From contig VGPP01000080.1 of assembly GCA_016882585.1 (NCBI GenBank), forward strand, positions 1 to 7,305: a stretch of DNA of 7,305 bases, written 5' to 3'. Source of the DNA: Cyanobacteria bacterium M_surface_7_m2_037. GTDB taxonomy: Bacteria; Cyanobacteriota; Cyanobacteriia; PCC-6307; Cyanobiaceae. The notes below the pieces were generated by a model. It was not told where the DNA came from, did no database searches, and saw nothing but the letters and a program-made list of their open reading frames with translations. Positions 5,379-7,305 of this stretch are shown one piece after another (the stretch's first letter is position 1; every line of letters starts with the position of its first letter). Both the position numbers and the translations under genes were made by a program.

Positions 5379-6245
5379 ATGCCGCCTCGCGCCAGCACCA
5401 ACGCCCGAGGGCTGCTGCTCAGCCTTGGCGCGATCGCTCTGGTGGGCGGATCGCTGGCCGGTGGCTGGTGGCTGGGGCAACACAGCCGCGCCCCCCATGG
5501 CAACGGCTCGCAGGCAGCCGTGGAACGGCAGGCGGAGCAACTGCAGCAACGCGTGGCCGATGGCACCGCCAGCGAAGCCGAACAGCAGCGGCTGGTGCAG
5601 CTGCTGCTGGTGCTGAACCAGCAGGAGGAAGCGACCGCACTGCTGGAACAGCTGGCCGACCAACAGCCGAAACGCTGGCAGTTGCGGCTGCTGCTGGCGG
5701 AACTGCATCGCAACAACAACAACCGCAGCGCCGCCGAGCGCGAGCTGCGGCAGCTGCTCAATCTCAGCCCCGACCGGATCGAAGCCCTGCAGCTGATGAC
5801 GCTGTTGCAGCTCGAGCAAGGGCGCGGCACTGAAGCCCAGGCTCAGCTCAAGGCCCAGATCGAGAAGGCGAGCAAGCCGGCCGTACAGCCGTCGGTGCTG
5901 CCGCTGGGGCTGCTGTTGGGTGACCTGCAGCAACGCATGGGTCAGACCGCCGCGGCCAGTGCCACGTACTCCAAGCTGTCGACTGATTTCCCACGTGATC
6001 CAAGGCCGCTCCTGGCCCTGGCTCTCTTACGCCAGGAGCAGGGCGACACCAAGGCCGCGCAGGAGTCGTTGGCTCAGGCGCGCAGCCGGCAACCCGGCAG
6101 CAAGGACAGCCGCCTGGATCGGGTGGCCGCCAGCTGGGGCATCAACAGCCTGCGCCAGGCCAAACCCTCCACAACCGGCCCGGCAACTAAGGAGCCTTCA
6201 CCTGCGACGACGGGCCCGGAGTCTGAGCCGCGTTCAACTCCTTGA
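5379..6245 (+). CDS. Membrane-anchored tetratricopeptide-repeat (TPR) protein
   Basis: A 288-residue protein with a short basic N-terminus, one hydrophobic segment (about 11-33, ending 'GGWWLG') without a lipobox, and then a helical, Gln- and Leu-rich body. This topology puts the body in the periplasm or thylakoid lumen if the segment acts as a signal anchor. TPR-like helix pairs can be seen at about 68-94, 98-131 ('LLAELHRNNNNRSAAERELRQLLNLSP'), 134-162, 177-205 and 210-240 ('ALALLRQEQGDTKAAQESLAQA'). A Pro/Thr/Ser-rich tail without structure follows (262-288). TPR proteins act as scaffolds; no partner is evident. The ATG at 5379 gives the natural basic start. Its last 59 nt overlap the end of the convergent small secreted-protein gene. 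The fold is clear, the function unknown. Confidence 0.88.
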   Translation: MPPRASTNARGLLLSLGAIALVGGSLAGGWWLGQHSRAPHGNGSQAAVERQAEQLQQRVADGTASEAEQQRLVQLLLVLNQQEEATALLEQLADQQPKRWQLRLLLAELHRNNNNRSAAERELRQLLNLSPDRIEALQLMTLLQLEQGRGTEAQAQLKAQIEKASKPAVQPSVLPLGLLLGDLQQRMGQTAAASATYSKLSTDFPRDPRPLLALALLRQEQGDTKAAQESLAQARSRQPGSKDSRLDRVAASWGINSLRQAKPSTTGPATKEPSPATTGPESEPRSTP

Positions 6246-6552
6246 GGGCCGCATCCACCGCATCACCGGGCGGAGTGGCATCGTCCATCGCTGTGCCGCG
6301 GCGGATCTTGTTCATCAGATCGATCGGGTTGGCGCTGTCGAGAACAGATCCCTGCTTCGTCGTGCCGTTGCTACCGCCCGGGCCGTAGTCGTAAATCTGC
6401 TTTTCTTGGGTCGACATCCCCCAGGAGCTGTAGTCAGCTCGGGCGGTCTGGGCGGTCAGGCCGAGCGCAGTCAGCGCCATGAGTCCCGCGCAGGCCACCG
6501 CGCTGTGCCGTAGGGGGCAGGGGCGTCCCATCACCGTCCTGTGCAATCGCAT
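6187..6552 (-). CDS. Small exported protein of unknown function
   Basis: A protein of 121 residues from ATG 6552, or 114 from ATG 6531. The N-terminus is a typical Sec signal peptide: basic residues ('RLHR', 'RH'), a hydrophobic core 'AVACAGLMALTALGLTA' and a probable cleavage at 'ARA|DYSS' (after residue 39). The mature part is about 82 residues, with 'DYSSWGMSTQEKQIYDYGPGGSNG', 'SVLDSANPIDLMNKIRRGTAMDDATPPGDAVDAAL' and a Pro/Ser tail. It has no cysteine in the mature part and no known motif that I recognise. The 'NPIDLMNKIRR..AMDDATPP.DAVDAAL' segment looks conserved in style and fits the small secreted proteins of picocyanobacteria. The frame is open further upstream to 6723, but that stretch lies in the divergent promoter region and within the start of xthA on the other strand. 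The 3' end overlaps the TPR gene by 59 nt. Confidence 0.78.
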   Translation of the reverse strand: MRLHRTVMGRPCPLRHSAVACAGLMALTALGLTAQTARADYSSWGMSTQEKQIYDYGPGGSNGTTKQGSVLDSANPIDLMNKIRRGTAMDDATPPGDAVDAALKELNAAQTPGPSSQVKAP

Positions 6553-6593
6553 CGTGGGAATCGTAGGGGGACTCACCACCTGAAAGGGACGGT

Positions 6594-6613
6594 GGGTGTG
6601 ATCGGCCACACCC
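6594..6613. repeat. 7-bp inverted repeat (hairpin) in the divergent gap
   Basis: GGGTGTG (6594-6600) and CACACCC (6607-6613) are perfectly complementary around a 6-nt spacer. The repeat lies 41 nt upstream of the small exported-protein ATG (6552) and 72 nt upstream of the xthA ATG. There is no T-run on either side, so a terminator is unlikely. It may be an operator or a leader structure of the minus-strand gene. Confidence 0.5.
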
Positions 6614-6625
6614 GTCTCCAAAGGC

Positions 6626-6643
6626 GGATATCCATGGATATCC
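6626..6643. promoter_or_regulatory. Perfect 18-bp palindrome upstream of xthA, candidate operator
   Basis: GGATATCCATGGATATCC reads the same on both strands. It consists of the self-complementary octamer GGATATCC twice, separated by AT. It ends 42 nt before the xthA ATG and lies 73 nt before the start of the divergent small exported-protein gene, so it is well placed to bind a dimeric regulator acting on one or both promoters. It does not match the cyanobacterial LexA box that I know (RGTAC...GTWC). Confidence 0.5.
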
Positions 6644-6685
6644 CAACCTGGACAGCACGAAACCAAGCCCCCCGGCCTCCCACCC

Positions 6686-7305
6686 ATGCGCATCGCCAGC
6701 TGGAACGTGAACTCCGTCCGCACCCGGCTCGATCAGGTGCTGGCCTGGCTGGAGCAGCAACAGCCCGATGTGCTCTGCCTTCAGGAAACCAAGGTGGCCG
6801 ACGAGCTGTTTCCCCACGGCGCCTTCGAAGCGCTGGGCTACAGCTGCGCCATCAGCGGCCAGAAGGCCTACAACGGCGTCGCCCTGATCAGCCGTCTACC
6901 GATGGACGACGTGCAGATCGGTTTCACGGCGTTGCTCCCGAATGACCCCGCAGCCCCCGATCTGAGTGAACAGAAGCGCGTGATCAGCGCCCTGATCGAT
7001 GGCATCCGGGTGCTCAACCTCTATGTGCCCAACGGCAGTTCACTCACAAGTGAGAAATACACCTACAAATTGGAATGGCTGTCGTGCCTGAAGCGCTATC
7101 TCGCGGCCCAAGAGCAGCAAGGCGATCCCCTCTGCATGGTGGGCGACTTCAACATCGGCCCAGAGGCACGCGATCTGCATGATCCCGAACGCCTCAGCGG
7201 CGGAATCATGGCCAGCGATGCGGAGCGCCAGGCCCTCAACGACGCCCTGGCCGATCGCCTCTCAGATGTGTTTCGCGTGTTTGAACCCAGCAGCGGCCAT
7301 TGGAG
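6686..7305 (+). CDS. xthA: Exodeoxyribonuclease III, 3' part missing
   Basis: This is a DNA-repair AP endonuclease and 3'-5' exonuclease of the ExoIII / EEP family, acting in base excision repair. The window holds 206 codons of an expected total of roughly 270-280. Catalytic residues seen are Asn7 ('MRIASWNVNS'), Glu34 ('CLQETK'), Tyr113 ('NLYVPNGS'), and Asp154 and Asn156 ('MVGDFNIGPE'). The later Asp and the final His of the active site are beyond the window end. The ATG at 6686 gives the canonical 'MRIASWNVNS' N-terminus. There is no clear Shine-Dalgarno sequence; the preceding bases are C-rich (CCTCCCACCC). It is divergent from the small exported-protein gene, with the 18-bp palindrome between them. 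Confidence 0.96.
   Translation, partial: MRIASWNVNSVRTRLDQVLAWLEQQQPDVLCLQETKVADELFPHGAFEALGYSCAISGQKAYNGVALISRLPMDDVQIGFTALLPNDPAAPDLSEQKRVISALIDGIRVLNLYVPNGSSLTSEKYTYKLEWLSCLKRYLAAQEQQGDPLCMVGDFNIGPEARDLHDPERLSGGIMASDAERQALNDALADRLSDVFRVFEPSSGHW

Noticed and set aside
5430..5437. HIP1 octamer GCGATCGC
   Set aside because: There is only one copy in the window, about what chance allows at this GC content, so it supports neither function nor lineage.
5345..5830. Long N-terminal extension of the Arg/Gly-tail protein
   Set aside because: This Ser/Cys/Arg-rich translation lies opposite the TPR gene and is typical of an antisense frame in GC-rich DNA.
6541..6945. Plus-strand frame of 134 residues over the start of xthA
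   Set aside because: It overlaps the clear ExoIII coding frame and gives an Arg-rich product without motifs.

Overview
The window looks like a piece of a high-GC cyanobacterial chromosome, most likely a picocyanobacterium of the Synechococcus/Cyanobium type. The reasons are the dense, short-spaced gene layout, the weak or absent Shine-Dalgarno signals, a Fur protein that closely resembles cyanobacterial FurA, and several conserved proteins that I associate with cyanobacteria (a LarC-type protein, a short M41-like peptidase without an AAA domain, an 'MQYRAIG' protein). The lineage is inferred from protein character only, not from a marker gene. I see no mobile element, CRISPR array, tRNA or rRNA.

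Layout. (1) Positions 1-249, plus strand: the C-terminal end of a CobW/COG0523 GTPase, cut by the window edge. (2) 264-391: a compact cobalamin riboswitch with a closing stem, a CTGTGA core and a B12-box-like end. It is the leader of hupE (446-1021), a HupE/UreJ metal permease. (3) 1042-1085: a strong hairpin just after hupE, then a short single-membrane-segment ORF (to 1233) whose end overlaps the end of the fur-family gene on the other strand. (4) 5275 down to 1213, minus strand: a tight five-gene run. In order of transcription it holds a conserved cyanobacterial protein with an Arg/Gly-rich tail, a membrane-anchored M41-like HEAGH protein, larC, a UPF0104 flippase-like membrane protein, and a Fur-family regulator. 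The spacings are 2 nt, stop/start overlap, ATGA overlap and 22 nt, which suggests one transcript with translational coupling. (5) 5379-6245, plus strand: a membrane-anchored TPR protein, divergent from the five-gene run. (6) 6552 down to 6187, minus strand: a small exported protein whose end overlaps the end of the TPR gene by 59 nt. (7) From 6686 to the window edge, plus strand: exodeoxyribonuclease III, with its 3' end missing. The divergent 6553-6685 gap holds a perfect 18-bp palindrome and a 7-bp hairpin.

Theme. Four neighbouring genes concern metals: a CobW-type metallochaperone GTPase, a B12-controlled HupE transporter (probably cobalt), LarC (nickel insertion into the pincer cofactor) and a Fur-type metal sensor. 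I infer a metal-homeostasis neighbourhood, but the two arms are convergent and need not be co-regulated. The most unusual items are the coupled operon that joins larC to an AAA-less M41 protein and a flippase-like protein, and the hairpin/micro-ORF after hupE.
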